Positions 27,004 through 35,123 of a stretch of 64,000 bases of DNA are shown here, one piece after another. Under the pieces are notes generated by a model. That model saw nothing but the letters and a program-made list of their open reading frames with translations. It was not told where the DNA came from and searched no databases. The stretch comes from an uncultured Flavobacteriaceae bacterium (GTDB lineage Bacteria > Bacteroidota > Bacteroidia > Flavobacteriales > Flavobacteriaceae), in assembly GCA_947498845.1 (NCBI GenBank), contig CANMLX010000017.1:1-64000 (forward strand), in the 5' to 3' direction. The position numbers were made by a program, and so were the translations under genes. Each line of letters starts with the position of its first letter. Positions within the stretch are counted from its first letter, which is position 1.

Positions 27004-27756
27004 CTAGTTTCTTGTTACAAAGATTAAAGCTGCTGTTAAAAAAAATGATGAAATACTTATAATAGTGGCTATTCTTGTGTCTCCGGAAGCACCACTAATA
27101 GCAGAATTATTAGGTTCTACATAAACCACATCATTTTGAGTAAGATAATATACAGGGGAATTAAATAATTCTTTATTTGTTATATCCACTCGAGTATACG
27201 TTTTGTTACCATTAAAATCTCTTATTACTAAAACATTTTTTCTTTTCCCTTTTATCGTTAAGTCTCCTGCTAGAGATAAGGCTTCTAATAATGTTATTCG
27301 TTCTCCAGAAATATTATATCTCCCGGGGCTTCTTACTTCTCCCAACACAGATATTCTATAGTTTAAAATCCTAATATTAACAATAGGGTTCTTTAAATAA
27401 TCAGAAAGTTTTTCTTTGAACAGCTCTTTGGCTTCTTCTACTGTTAATCCAAGCAATTTAATTTTACCTAATACGGGGTAATCTATATTCCCATCATTAT
27501 CAACGAGATAATCTATTGGTTCTGAATTTGTTCCTCCGTTAGATTTAAATAAATTAAAAGGTTTTACTGCATCTAAATCATATGTAGAGACATAAATACT
27601 TAAAATATCATTAACTTTAAATTTAGTAGTAAATGAATCTGTATCCACTATAGTCTCGAAGTCTTTTGCATTTTGAAAATACACTACGTCCTCTTTGGTT
27701 GCACATGATGAAATTATAAAAATTAACATCAAACAACACACTTTAACATACTTCAT
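27004..27756 (-). CDS. Polysaccharide export lipoprotein (Wza-like)
   Basis: About 250 residues, with a lipoprotein signal MKYVKVCCLMLIFIISSC and a lipidated Cys. An ATG three codons upstream (27765) is an alternative start. It has a Poly_export domain (FKVNDILSIYVSTYD), a SLBB domain (ISVLGEVRSPGRYNISGERI) and a C-terminal hydrophobic segment (about 230-248, FFLTAALIFVT) that may cross the membrane. It would form the outer-membrane channel for the polysaccharide. The gene overlaps nothing and is followed four bases later by the kinase gene. Confidence 0.92.
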   Translation of the reverse strand: MKYVKVCCLMLIFIISSCATKEDVVYFQNAKDFETIVDTDSFTTKFKVNDILSIYVSTYDLDAVKPFNLFKSNGGTNSEPIDYLVDNDGNIDYPVLGKIKLLGLTVEEAKELFKEKLSDYLKNPIVNIRILNYRISVLGEVRSPGRYNISGERITLLEALSLAGDLTIKGKRKNVLVIRDFNGNKTYTRVDITNKELFNSPVYYLTQNDVVYVEPNNSAISGASGDTRIATIISISSFFLTAALIFVTRN

Positions 27757-27847
27757 GCTAATCATCGGGTTTTTAAATTGGATAAATATATTATTTATTT
27801 AGCAATATGTACATATTGCTAAATAAATAATATGCTTTTAAAGAAAT

Positions 27848-29803
27848 TTAAATTGAAGATTTCTTATTATTATAAGATTTTTGAGCCCCTAGTGCTTTTG
27901 CTTTTTTATACCCTTCAACTCTTTTATCAAACTTCTCATAATCTGAGTTATTAGATTTGTATTCAGGTATTAAATTTTTCATTTTCAAGACAATATTATT
28001 ATTTTGGAAACGGTTGGTAATGCATAATTCTTCTATTTCTGCTTTTACCTTATTATTGTCTAACTCTCGAGTTTTACTAATTAATATTTTCTTATGATAT
28101 GTAGCTAATGTGTTTTCACCATTGGCTAATAACTCTTCATATAGTTTTTCTCCAGGACGCAGACCTGTTATTTCAATATCAATATCTTCAGGGAATCTTA
28201 ACCCTGATAATCTAATCATATTTTTAGCCAAGTCGTATATCTTAACAGATTCTCCCATATCAAAAATAAAGATCTCACCACCTTTACCCATGGTACCAGC
28301 TTCTAAAACTAATTGAGCTGCTTCTGGAATGGTCATGAAATAACGCGTAATCTCTTTATGAGTAAGCGTTAAAGGTCCTCCTTGTTCTATTTGCTTTTTA
28401 AATAATGGTATTACAGAACCATTAGAGCCTAATACGTTACCAAATCTTGTTGTTATAAATCTTGTTTTACTTTCTTTTTGTAAGCAAGAAATATACATCT
28501 CTGCCATTCGCTTGGTTGCCCCCATTACACTTGTAGGGTTAACTGCTTTATCGGTAGATACAAATACAAATTTCTTTACATTGTACTTTGATGCTGTATC
28601 TGCTAATAATTTAGTTCCATTAACATTAATTTTTATAGCCTCATATGGAGAATCTTCCATTAATGGTACATGCTTATAGGCTGCAGCATGGAATACCATG
28701 GTTGGTTTGTATTTCTGGAATATAGTGTCCATTCTTAAACCATCGCGAATGTCTGCTACTATAGCTGTAAAATTATTTTTTCCTTCTCTCTTTAAATCTT
28801 GCTGTACATCATATAAAGCAGATTCGGCTTGATCTACTAAAATAAGTTTCTCTACACTAAAATGAGCAATTTGTTTTGCTATTTCACTACCAATAGAACC
28901 CGCTGCACCAGTAACTAAAACAACTTCTCTATCAAACTCATTTAATAAATTTGGATTATCTATATCTATAGGTGCTCTATCTAGTAAATCCTCTATCTGG
29001 AACTGTTTTATTTGACTACTACTAAACTCGCCATTAATCCAATCTTCAATTGGTGGTACTTTTTTGATTTTAACATCAATACTGTTTAGGTTATCTACTA
29101 GTGTTATTATGTTTCCAGGATCTATAGTTTGAGATGCTAAAATAATTTCATTTATATTATTATTTTTTATAAAATCGTTATCTATATTCTTAAGAGACAA
29201 TATCTTAACACCATTTATTAATTTTCCTCTTTTTTTAGTATCATCATCTATAAAGAATAATACGTTATAATTAACTGCAGTATTGTCTAATAAAGCGTTA
29301 TAAGTCACTATTCCAGAATCTCCTGCACCATAAACAATTACATTTTTAGACTCTATTAACTTAGATTTTATTTGATTATATAAAATCTTAAATAAAAGTC
29401 TACTTCCGCTTAAAGCCACAAAGCTCAATAAAGAGTGTATCACTATTATCGACAGTGGTATTGTAAAATCTGCAATAAAATGTACTATTCCATTAAGCAA
29501 TACACAAGACACACAAGTTAATGCAATTAAAGAAATTGCTTTAAACACGTTAACAACATCTGTAAATCCAGTATGTCTAATAACACTTTTGTGAGAGCCT
29601 ACAAGTAAAAAACTAACAGATGCAATAGCTAACAGTAATGGGATTTGAATTAAAAATTGATTTAAATCGAAATCAAGAGTAAAATTAAACCTTACAAAAT
29701 AGGCTATAAAAAAAGCACTTGCAACAAGTAGTAGGTCTATTGCAAATACTAACCACTTAGAGGCGTACTTTTTCGATAAATAAGAGAAATTTTCTTTGAT
29801 CAT
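27848..29803 (-). CDS. Membrane-bound nucleotide-sugar 4,6-dehydratase (PglF/CapD-like)
   Basis: A 651-residue protein with four or five N-terminal transmembrane helices (about 15-150). A CoA-binding-like Rossmann domain follows (VIVYGAGDSGIVTYNAL), then a SDR domain from about 290 (LVTGAAGSIGSEIAKQI). The active site is STDKAVNPTSVMGATKRMAE, where Met-Lys replaces the usual Tyr-Lys, as in PglF/FlaA1-type dehydratases. It converts a UDP-GlcNAc-like nucleotide sugar to the 4-keto-6-deoxy form. Its start overlaps the end of the aminotransferase gene by four bases, and that enzyme would act next. Confidence 0.92.
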   Translation of the reverse strand: MIKENFSYLSKKYASKWLVFAIDLLLVASAFFIAYFVRFNFTLDFDLNQFLIQIPLLLAIASVSFLLVGSHKSVIRHTGFTDVVNVFKAISLIALTCVSCVLLNGIVHFIADFTIPLSIIVIHSLLSFVALSGSRLLFKILYNQIKSKLIESKNVIVYGAGDSGIVTYNALLDNTAVNYNVLFFIDDDTKKRGKLINGVKILSLKNIDNDFIKNNNINEIILASQTIDPGNIITLVDNLNSIDVKIKKVPPIEDWINGEFSSSQIKQFQIEDLLDRAPIDIDNPNLLNEFDREVVLVTGAAGSIGSEIAKQIAHFSVEKLILVDQAESALYDVQQDLKREGKNNFTAIVADIRDGLRMDTIFQKYKPTMVFHAAAYKHVPLMEDSPYEAIKINVNGTKLLADTASKYNVKKFVFVSTDKAVNPTSVMGATKRMAEMYISCLQKESKTRFITTRFGNVLGSNGSVIPLFKKQIEQGGPLTLTHKEITRYFMTIPEAAQLVLEAGTMGKGGEIFIFDMGESVKIYDLAKNMIRLSGLRFPEDIDIEITGLRPGEKLYEELLANGENTLATYHKKILISKTRELDNNKVKAEIEELCITNRFQNNNIVLKMKNLIPEYKSNNSDYEKFDKRVEGYKKAKALGAQKSYNNKKSSI

Positions 29804-30930
29804 AAGTTTGGGATTTTTGATATAATAGCTAATATTCTATCTAAGTCATATTGACTTAAATTGGACCCGCTAGGTAGGCAAAGTCCTCTGTTAAACAAGT
29901 CTTCTGATGTGCCATTAGAAAAATGAATAGCATCTTTAAAAACCGGTTGCATATGCATTGGTTTCCATAATGGTCTGGATTCTATATCATCTTCTAATAA
30001 GGTTAAACGTATTTTTTCTCTTGTTTCAAAAGAATCTGTCAATATACATGTTAACCATCTGTTTGAAAAGAATCCTTCTGGTTCTTCTAAAAATTCAATA
30101 TTTGAATATGTTGATAACTGTTTTTTATAAAACTCGTAATTACGTCTTCGTGCTTCTACTCTATCATCTATAACCGCCATTTGTCCTCGTCCTATGCCTG
30201 CTAAAACATTACTCATTCTATAGTTAAACCCTACAGTTGAATGTTGGTAATGCGGTGCATTGTCTCTAGCTTGAGTAGATAAAAATACGGCTCTATTTTT
30301 GGTATCTTCATCTGGAGTTATTAAAGCCCCTCCGCCCGAAGTCGTTATAATTTTATTTCCATTAAAGGATAGTATTCCTAGTGTTGAAAGTGTACCGCAA
30401 GACTTATTGAAATAAGTACTACCTAATGCTTCTGCACTATCTTCTATTACAGGAATATTGTATCTATCTGCTATTGCATTAATCTCTTTTGCTTTATATG
30501 GCATTCCATAGAGATGAACAGCAATAATAGCTTTTGGTTTTTTATAATTTTCAATTCTATCGTTGATAGCTTTTTCTAATAATTCAGGAGACATATTCCA
30601 AGTATCAGATTCACTATCTATAAATACTGGTGTTGCGCCTTGATATAGAATTGGATTAGCTGATGCTGAAAACGTAAAACTTTGGCATAAAACCTCATCG
30701 CCTTTACTAACGCCTAAAAGTTCTAAAGCTATGTGAATGGAAGCGGTTCCTGAACTTAGTACCGCAACTTTTTTATCATTACCTACATAGCTTTCAATGT
30801 CGTTTTCAAAACCGTTAACATTAGGTCCTAAAGGTGCAATCCAATTTGTTTGAAAAGCCTCGTTAACATAATCTTGCTCTGTACCTCCCATATGAGGAGA
30901 CGATAAATAAATTTTTGTTTTTGTCAACAT
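29800..30930 (-). CDS. DegT/DnrJ/EryC1/StrS sugar aminotransferase
   Basis: A 376-residue PLP enzyme. The Schiff-base Lys is Lys193 in SFNGNKIITTSGGG, PLP-phosphate contacts include SSGTASIHIAL, and VIEDSAEALGSTY carries the pyridine-N Asp. It resembles PglE/PseC-type aminotransferases that add an amino group to the 4-keto sugar made by the dehydratase encoded next. It is the first gene of a four-gene operon (aminotransferase, dehydratase, Wza-like, Wzc-like). An acetyltransferase or sugar transferase to continue the route is absent here. Confidence 0.92.
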   Translation of the reverse strand: MLTKTKIYLSSPHMGGTEQDYVNEAFQTNWIAPLGPNVNGFENDIESYVGNDKKVAVLSSGTASIHIALELLGVSKGDEVLCQSFTFSASANPILYQGATPVFIDSESDTWNMSPELLEKAINDRIENYKKPKAIIAVHLYGMPYKAKEINAIADRYNIPVIEDSAEALGSTYFNKSCGTLSTLGILSFNGNKIITTSGGGALITPDEDTKNRAVFLSTQARDNAPHYQHSTVGFNYRMSNVLAGIGRGQMAVIDDRVEARRRNYEFYKKQLSTYSNIEFLEEPEGFFSNRWLTCILTDSFETREKIRLTLLEDDIESRPLWKPMHMQPVFKDAIHFSNGTSEDLFNRGLCLPSGSNLSQYDLDRILAIISKIPNL

Positions 30931-31375
30931 TACTATACTTGTGTATTATTAAACACACATTTTTTATAATTATATTGATTTAAGAAATCCCTCTTTTGAA
31001 GAAAACAAAATCAATAACTAATATTAAAAATTTCAATATTGATTACTTATGGTTTGTCTTTTTTACAAAAACTTAGTAAAACGAGGGTATCTTAGAAAGT
31101 TTTGTTTTTTACAACTTACATATTAAATCAACATTTTTGCTATTAATCAATTTAACTTTGCATTTGAGGGTGTAAATTTAGTAATTGTTTTAATGTTCCA
31201 ATATTATAATTAAGTTAATTCGGCAAAAGCAATATTAAATTCGGTTAACTGCTTTTTTTTGAGAAATTTGCAATTTTTATTTATAAAACACTTGTATTTC
31301 AGCTATTTTTTTTGCATTTGAGCTATTTGATTGAAAAATATTTAGTTATTATTTTAAAATTTAGTGACTACAATA
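30931..31375. other. 445-base leader/spacer upstream of the export operon
   Basis: AT-rich sequence with no gene. TTAATTCGGC (about 31214) and TTAAATTCGGTTAAC (about 31235) are loosely repeated, and there are runs of T. A plus-strand TAACTTTG box at about 31152 leads to no gene. I found no clear minus-strand promoter or known antitermination element. The operon's promoter and a long 5' leader are expected here. Confidence 0.35.
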
Positions 31376-32701
31376 TTAACTTTTTAAATAATGATCATCC
31401 CATTCTTTAACATTTGGGTTTCTAAGCTTTCCTAAAGATTTAGCCACAATCATAGAAACTGTAGCATCTCCAGTAACATTAACCGTTGTTCTACACATAT
31501 CTAACGGTCTATCTATTGCGAAAATGAGTGCTAAAGCTATAGGCAATAAGTTTGAAGGAAAACCAATCGCTTCAAGCACTATAACTAACATAACCATACC
31601 CGCACCTGGAACTGCTGCGCTTCCTATTGAAGCCAGTAAAGCCGTTAGTATAATAATCAACTGGTTACTAAACACTAAACCTTCTGGCCAAAGAACTTGC
31701 ATTATAAATACGGCTGCAACACCTTGATATAGGCTAGTACCATCCATATTTATGGTAGCTCCAACAGGCAATACAAAACTAGCTACTTCTTTATCTACTC
31801 CTATGTGTTCTTCTACACGCTCCATAGTCACTGGTAAAGTTGCCGCACTACTACTGGTTGAAAAAGCGAGTAACTGTGCTGGGCTTATTTGTTTTAAAAA
31901 CCATAATGGTGACTTTTTTGTATAAATAGTAATAAGGGTTAGATAGAATATAATCATTAAAATCAGTCCCAAAACAACAACACCTCCATACCGGAGTAAT
32001 GCCAATAAAATATCCGGATCATCTGCAGAAACAATAACGGTTGCTAATAACGCAAATACAGCATATGGAGCGGTTAGCATTATAAGATCTACCATCTTTA
32101 AAATGACCTCGTTTAATGAATCAAAAAACTTTTTAAGAGGTTTTGCTTTTTTCTCAGACACCAGAAGCATACATATCCCTAAAAAAATAGAGAAAAAAAT
32201 CACTTGCAACATTAATTTATTATTACTCATAGCATAGACAGCATTATCGGGTACCATATCTATTAAGAACTGTAAAGGTCCTGATTCTCTTTGAGCTTTA
32301 GCATTAGAAATTATAGTAGTCGCTTTATCACTATTGGAGTATTTTATTTTTAAAGTATCAACCGTCTCCTGTGTGATTCCATTACCTGGTTTTATAGTAT
32401 TAACTAGAGCTAACCCTATTGTAATCGCAATAACTGTTGTTAAAATGTAAATAACAATGGTTCGCAATCCCATTGTTTTAAATTTAGAAATGTCTTTTAA
32501 GTCTGAAATTCCTTTAATAAGAGATGCTAAAATTAGCGGCACTGCTATAAGTTTCAGCATTTTTACGAATATCTTCCCCATTGGTTCAATCCAATCATGC
32601 ACAAAATTCCCTCCTCCAGAAACACTAGTCATTACTAGACCAAAGATAATCCCCAATACCATTCCAATCATGATTTTCCAATGCAATGCTAACTTTTCCA
32701 T
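31376..32701 (-). CDS. Dicarboxylate/amino acid:cation symporter (DAACS family)
   Basis: A 441-residue transporter with eight transmembrane segments and two re-entrant hairpins. HP1 is serine-rich (LLAFSTSSSAATLPVTM), the TM7 motif is NMDGTSLYQG and HP2 is ASIGSAAVPGAGMVML. These are the substrate and Na+/H+ binding signatures of GltP/DctA proteins. It probably imports glutamate, aspartate or C4-dicarboxylates. It is a single gene. Confidence 0.92.
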   Translation of the reverse strand: MEKLALHWKIMIGMVLGIIFGLVMTSVSGGGNFVHDWIEPMGKIFVKMLKLIAVPLILASLIKGISDLKDISKFKTMGLRTIVIYILTTVIAITIGLALVNTIKPGNGITQETVDTLKIKYSNSDKATTIISNAKAQRESGPLQFLIDMVPDNAVYAMSNNKLMLQVIFFSIFLGICMLLVSEKKAKPLKKFFDSLNEVILKMVDLIMLTAPYAVFALLATVIVSADDPDILLALLRYGGVVVLGLILMIIFYLTLITIYTKKSPLWFLKQISPAQLLAFSTSSSAATLPVTMERVEEHIGVDKEVASFVLPVGATINMDGTSLYQGVAAVFIMQVLWPEGLVFSNQLIIILTALLASIGSAAVPGAGMVMLVIVLEAIGFPSNLLPIALALIFAIDRPLDMCRTTVNVTGDATVSMIVAKSLGKLRNPNVKEWDDHYLKS

Positions 32702-32866
32702 AGGCAGATATAATATATTTACAATTACAAGATAGGTGATTTATAGTTTGAATTTAAAAATTCTAAACCATAAACTTAAAACCAGTATAAAACGTTCCTG
32801 AATATAGTGCGTTAATACATCACAAAGTATAAGTTTTTCATGAAGAAAAACTATACTATCAAGCTT

Positions 32867-33928
32867 CTAACTATACATTTTATTTATCAAATAAAAATCG
32901 GCTAATACTAGAGCTGCCATAGCTTCAACAATAGGTACTGCTCTTGGAACAACACATGGGTCATGACGGCCTTTTCCCTGCATTTCTACAGTATTACCAG
33001 ATTTATCTATAGTCTCGTATTTTTGAATAAGCGTTGCTACTGGTTTAAAAGCAACATTAAAGTAAATATCCATGCCGTTACTTATCCCGCCTTGAATGCC
33101 TCCAGAATAATTAGTCTTGGTAGAACCATCATTATTAAACTTATCATTATGATCACTACCATACATAGTACTACCATGAAAGCCGCTACCATACTCAAAC
33201 CCTTTTACCGCATTTATAGACAACATGGCTTTTCCTAATTCGGCATGTAATTTATCAAATACTGGTTCTCCTAAACCAACGGGTACATTTTTAATAACAC
33301 AGCTTATAACTCCTCCTACTGTATCTCCTTTACTGCGTACTTTCTTAATATACTGCTCCATTTCTGTTGCCATCTGTTGGTCTGGACAACGTACAATATT
33401 AGATTCTACCGTTGTTAAATCTAAATCTGTATAGGGTTTATCTAATTTTATTGTTCCAACACCAGAAACATAAGCCGTAATTTCTATATGTTTTAGTATT
33501 TGTTTAGCTATAGCGCCAGCAACAACACGACAAGCAGTTTCTCTGGCAGAACTTCTTCCTCCTCCTCTATAATCACGGAAACCATATTTTTTATCGTAAA
33601 CATAATCTGCATGACTCGGCCTGTAGCTATCTTTAATATGGCTATAATCATGAGATTTTTGATTTGTATTTTCAATAACAAAACCAATAGAAGTTCCTGT
33701 TGTTTTTCCTTCAAAAATTCCTGAATAAAACTTAACCATATCTGGTTCTTTACGCTGTGTTACAATGGCAGACTGACCAGGTTTACGACGATTAAGTTCA
33801 TTTTGTATCGCTTCTATGTCTAATACTATACCAGGAGGACAACCATCTATTACGCCACCTAAAGCAGGCCCGTGAGATTCACCATAAGTTGTAAGATTGA
33901 ATAGTTTTCCAAAGGAGTTTCCAGCCAT
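32867..33928 (-). CDS. aroC: Chorismate synthase
   Basis: A 353-residue enzyme that turns EPSP into chorismate using reduced FMN, the last step of the shikimate pathway. Family signatures are [18 protein letters not shown] at the N-terminus, [21 protein letters not shown] in the middle, and [18 protein letters not shown] near the end. Length is normal. It is monocistronic; a weak TACTTTAG box precedes it. Confidence 0.96.
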   Translation of the reverse strand: MAGNSFGKLFNLTTYGESHGPALGGVIDGCPPGIVLDIEAIQNELNRRKPGQSAIVTQRKEPDMVKFYSGIFEGKTTGTSIGFVIENTNQKSHDYSHIKDSYRPSHADYVYDKKYGFRDYRGGGRSSARETACRVVAGAIAKQILKHIEITAYVSGVGTIKLDKPYTDLDLTTVESNIVRCPDQQMATEMEQYIKKVRSKGDTVGGVISCVIKNVPVGLGEPVFDKLHAELGKAMLSINAVKGFEYGSGFHGSTMYGSDHNDKFNNDGSTKTNYSGGIQGGISNGMDIYFNVAFKPVATLIQKYETIDKSGNTVEMQGKGRHDPCVVPRAVPIVEAMAALVLADFYLINKMYS

Positions 33929-34137
33929 CGTATATTTTTTCTGCTAAAGTAAATCTATTCTTAGAGATAACAAAAATGCAATTCAAATATAATTACAGAA
34001 ACACCCCACAAAATCCATAACATTTACTTAACAATATGCTTATAGTTAGTTAATTAAAAATTAAACATTAAGTAATGTTAAAGGTATTATTTTGTAGTGT
34101 GATTAATAGTGCTAATTCCTAAACCCACCCTACCCGA

Positions 34138-34971
34138 TTGAAAACAAAACGAAAAGTAGAAATAGCTGTCATTTCCGATGTGCATCTGGGAACATATGGT
34201 TGTCATGCAAAACAACTCTTAACCTATCTAAATAGCATAAATCCCAAAAAGTTAATTTTAAACGGTGATATTATTGACATTTGGCAATTTAGTAAGCGTT
34301 ACTTTCCTAAATCACATTTAAAAGTTATAAAAAAAATAATGGATTTTGCTGCAGACGGCGTAGAAGTTGTTTATATAACTGGTAATCATGATGAAATGTT
34401 ACGCAAATTTAGTGATACTACAATTGGAAACATATCTATTGTTGACAAATTGGTTTTAGATTTAGACGGAAAAAAAGGTTGGTTTTTTCATGGTGATGTA
34501 TTTGATATTTCTATACAAAATGCCAAATGGTTAGCTAAACTTGGTGGTTATGGTTATGATATGCTTATTTTACTCAATAGACTAACCAATTGGATTTTAG
34601 AAAAATTAGGTAAAGAACGTTATTCTCTATCAAAAAAAGTAAAAAATGGGGTTAAAGGTGCTATAAAATATATTAATGATTATGAAAATGTAATTACCGA
34701 ACTAGCCATAGAAAACGACTATGATTATGTAATTTGTGGACACATACATCAACCCAAAATGGAAATTAGGGAGAATAAAAATGGAAAAACCACGTATTTA
34801 AACTCTGGCGACTGGGTTGAAAATTTCACTGCCTTAGAATACCAATTTAAACGTTGGAGAATATACAACTACAATCAAGATAAACTATCGCCTTTCTTTG
34901 CAGATGAAGACGTTAAAGAAATGGAAATGAAAGATTTAATAGCTGCGATAACAATTGTTGACCAAAGCTAA
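34138..34971 (+). CDS. UDP-2,3-diacylglucosamine diphosphatase-like metallophosphoesterase
   Basis: A 277-residue calcineurin-like phosphoesterase with all metal motifs: SDVHLGTYG, NGDIIDIW, TGNHDE, FFHGDVFD and CGHIHQP. It resembles LpxH-type enzymes of lipid A synthesis, which cleave UDP-2,3-diacylglucosamine to lipid X. The start is a TTG at 34138: a stop lies six codons upstream in frame and no ATG lies between, so TTG is the only plausible early start. It is a single gene. Confidence 0.85.
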   Translation: MKTKRKVEIAVISDVHLGTYGCHAKQLLTYLNSINPKKLILNGDIIDIWQFSKRYFPKSHLKVIKKIMDFAADGVEVVYITGNHDEMLRKFSDTTIGNISIVDKLVLDLDGKKGWFFHGDVFDISIQNAKWLAKLGGYGYDMLILLNRLTNWILEKLGKERYSLSKKVKNGVKGAIKYINDYENVITELAIENDYDYVICGHIHQPKMEIRENKNGKTTYLNSGDWVENFTALEYQFKRWRIYNYNQDKLSPFFADEDVKEMEMKDLIAAITIVDQS

Positions 34972-35067
34972 AATAAGTGTATTTTCCTTCAAAAGCAACA
35001 ATAATATATCGATTAAATACATTTAAATCAGATTAAATGCATTTTTATATTAAAAACACCATCATAA

Positions 35068-35084
35068 TTACGGTTTTTCCGTAA
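35068..35084. promoter_or_regulatory. 17-bp palindrome at the -33 position of the T9SS cargo gene
   Basis: TTACGGTTTTTCCGTAA is a perfect 6-bp inverted repeat with a 5-base spacer. It ends 40 bases before the ATG. The TATCTTAA ten bases downstream could be the -7 box, so the palindrome covers the -33 region, as an operator or activator site would. The regulator is unknown. Confidence 0.45.
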
Positions 35085-35123
35085 AAAAATTCATATCTTA
35101 AGATTCCCAAATCACATTAAGCT

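Noticed and set aside
31152..31160. Plus-strand promoter TAACTTTG in the export-operon leader
   Set aside because: The -33 spacing is wrong and there is no gene downstream on that strand.
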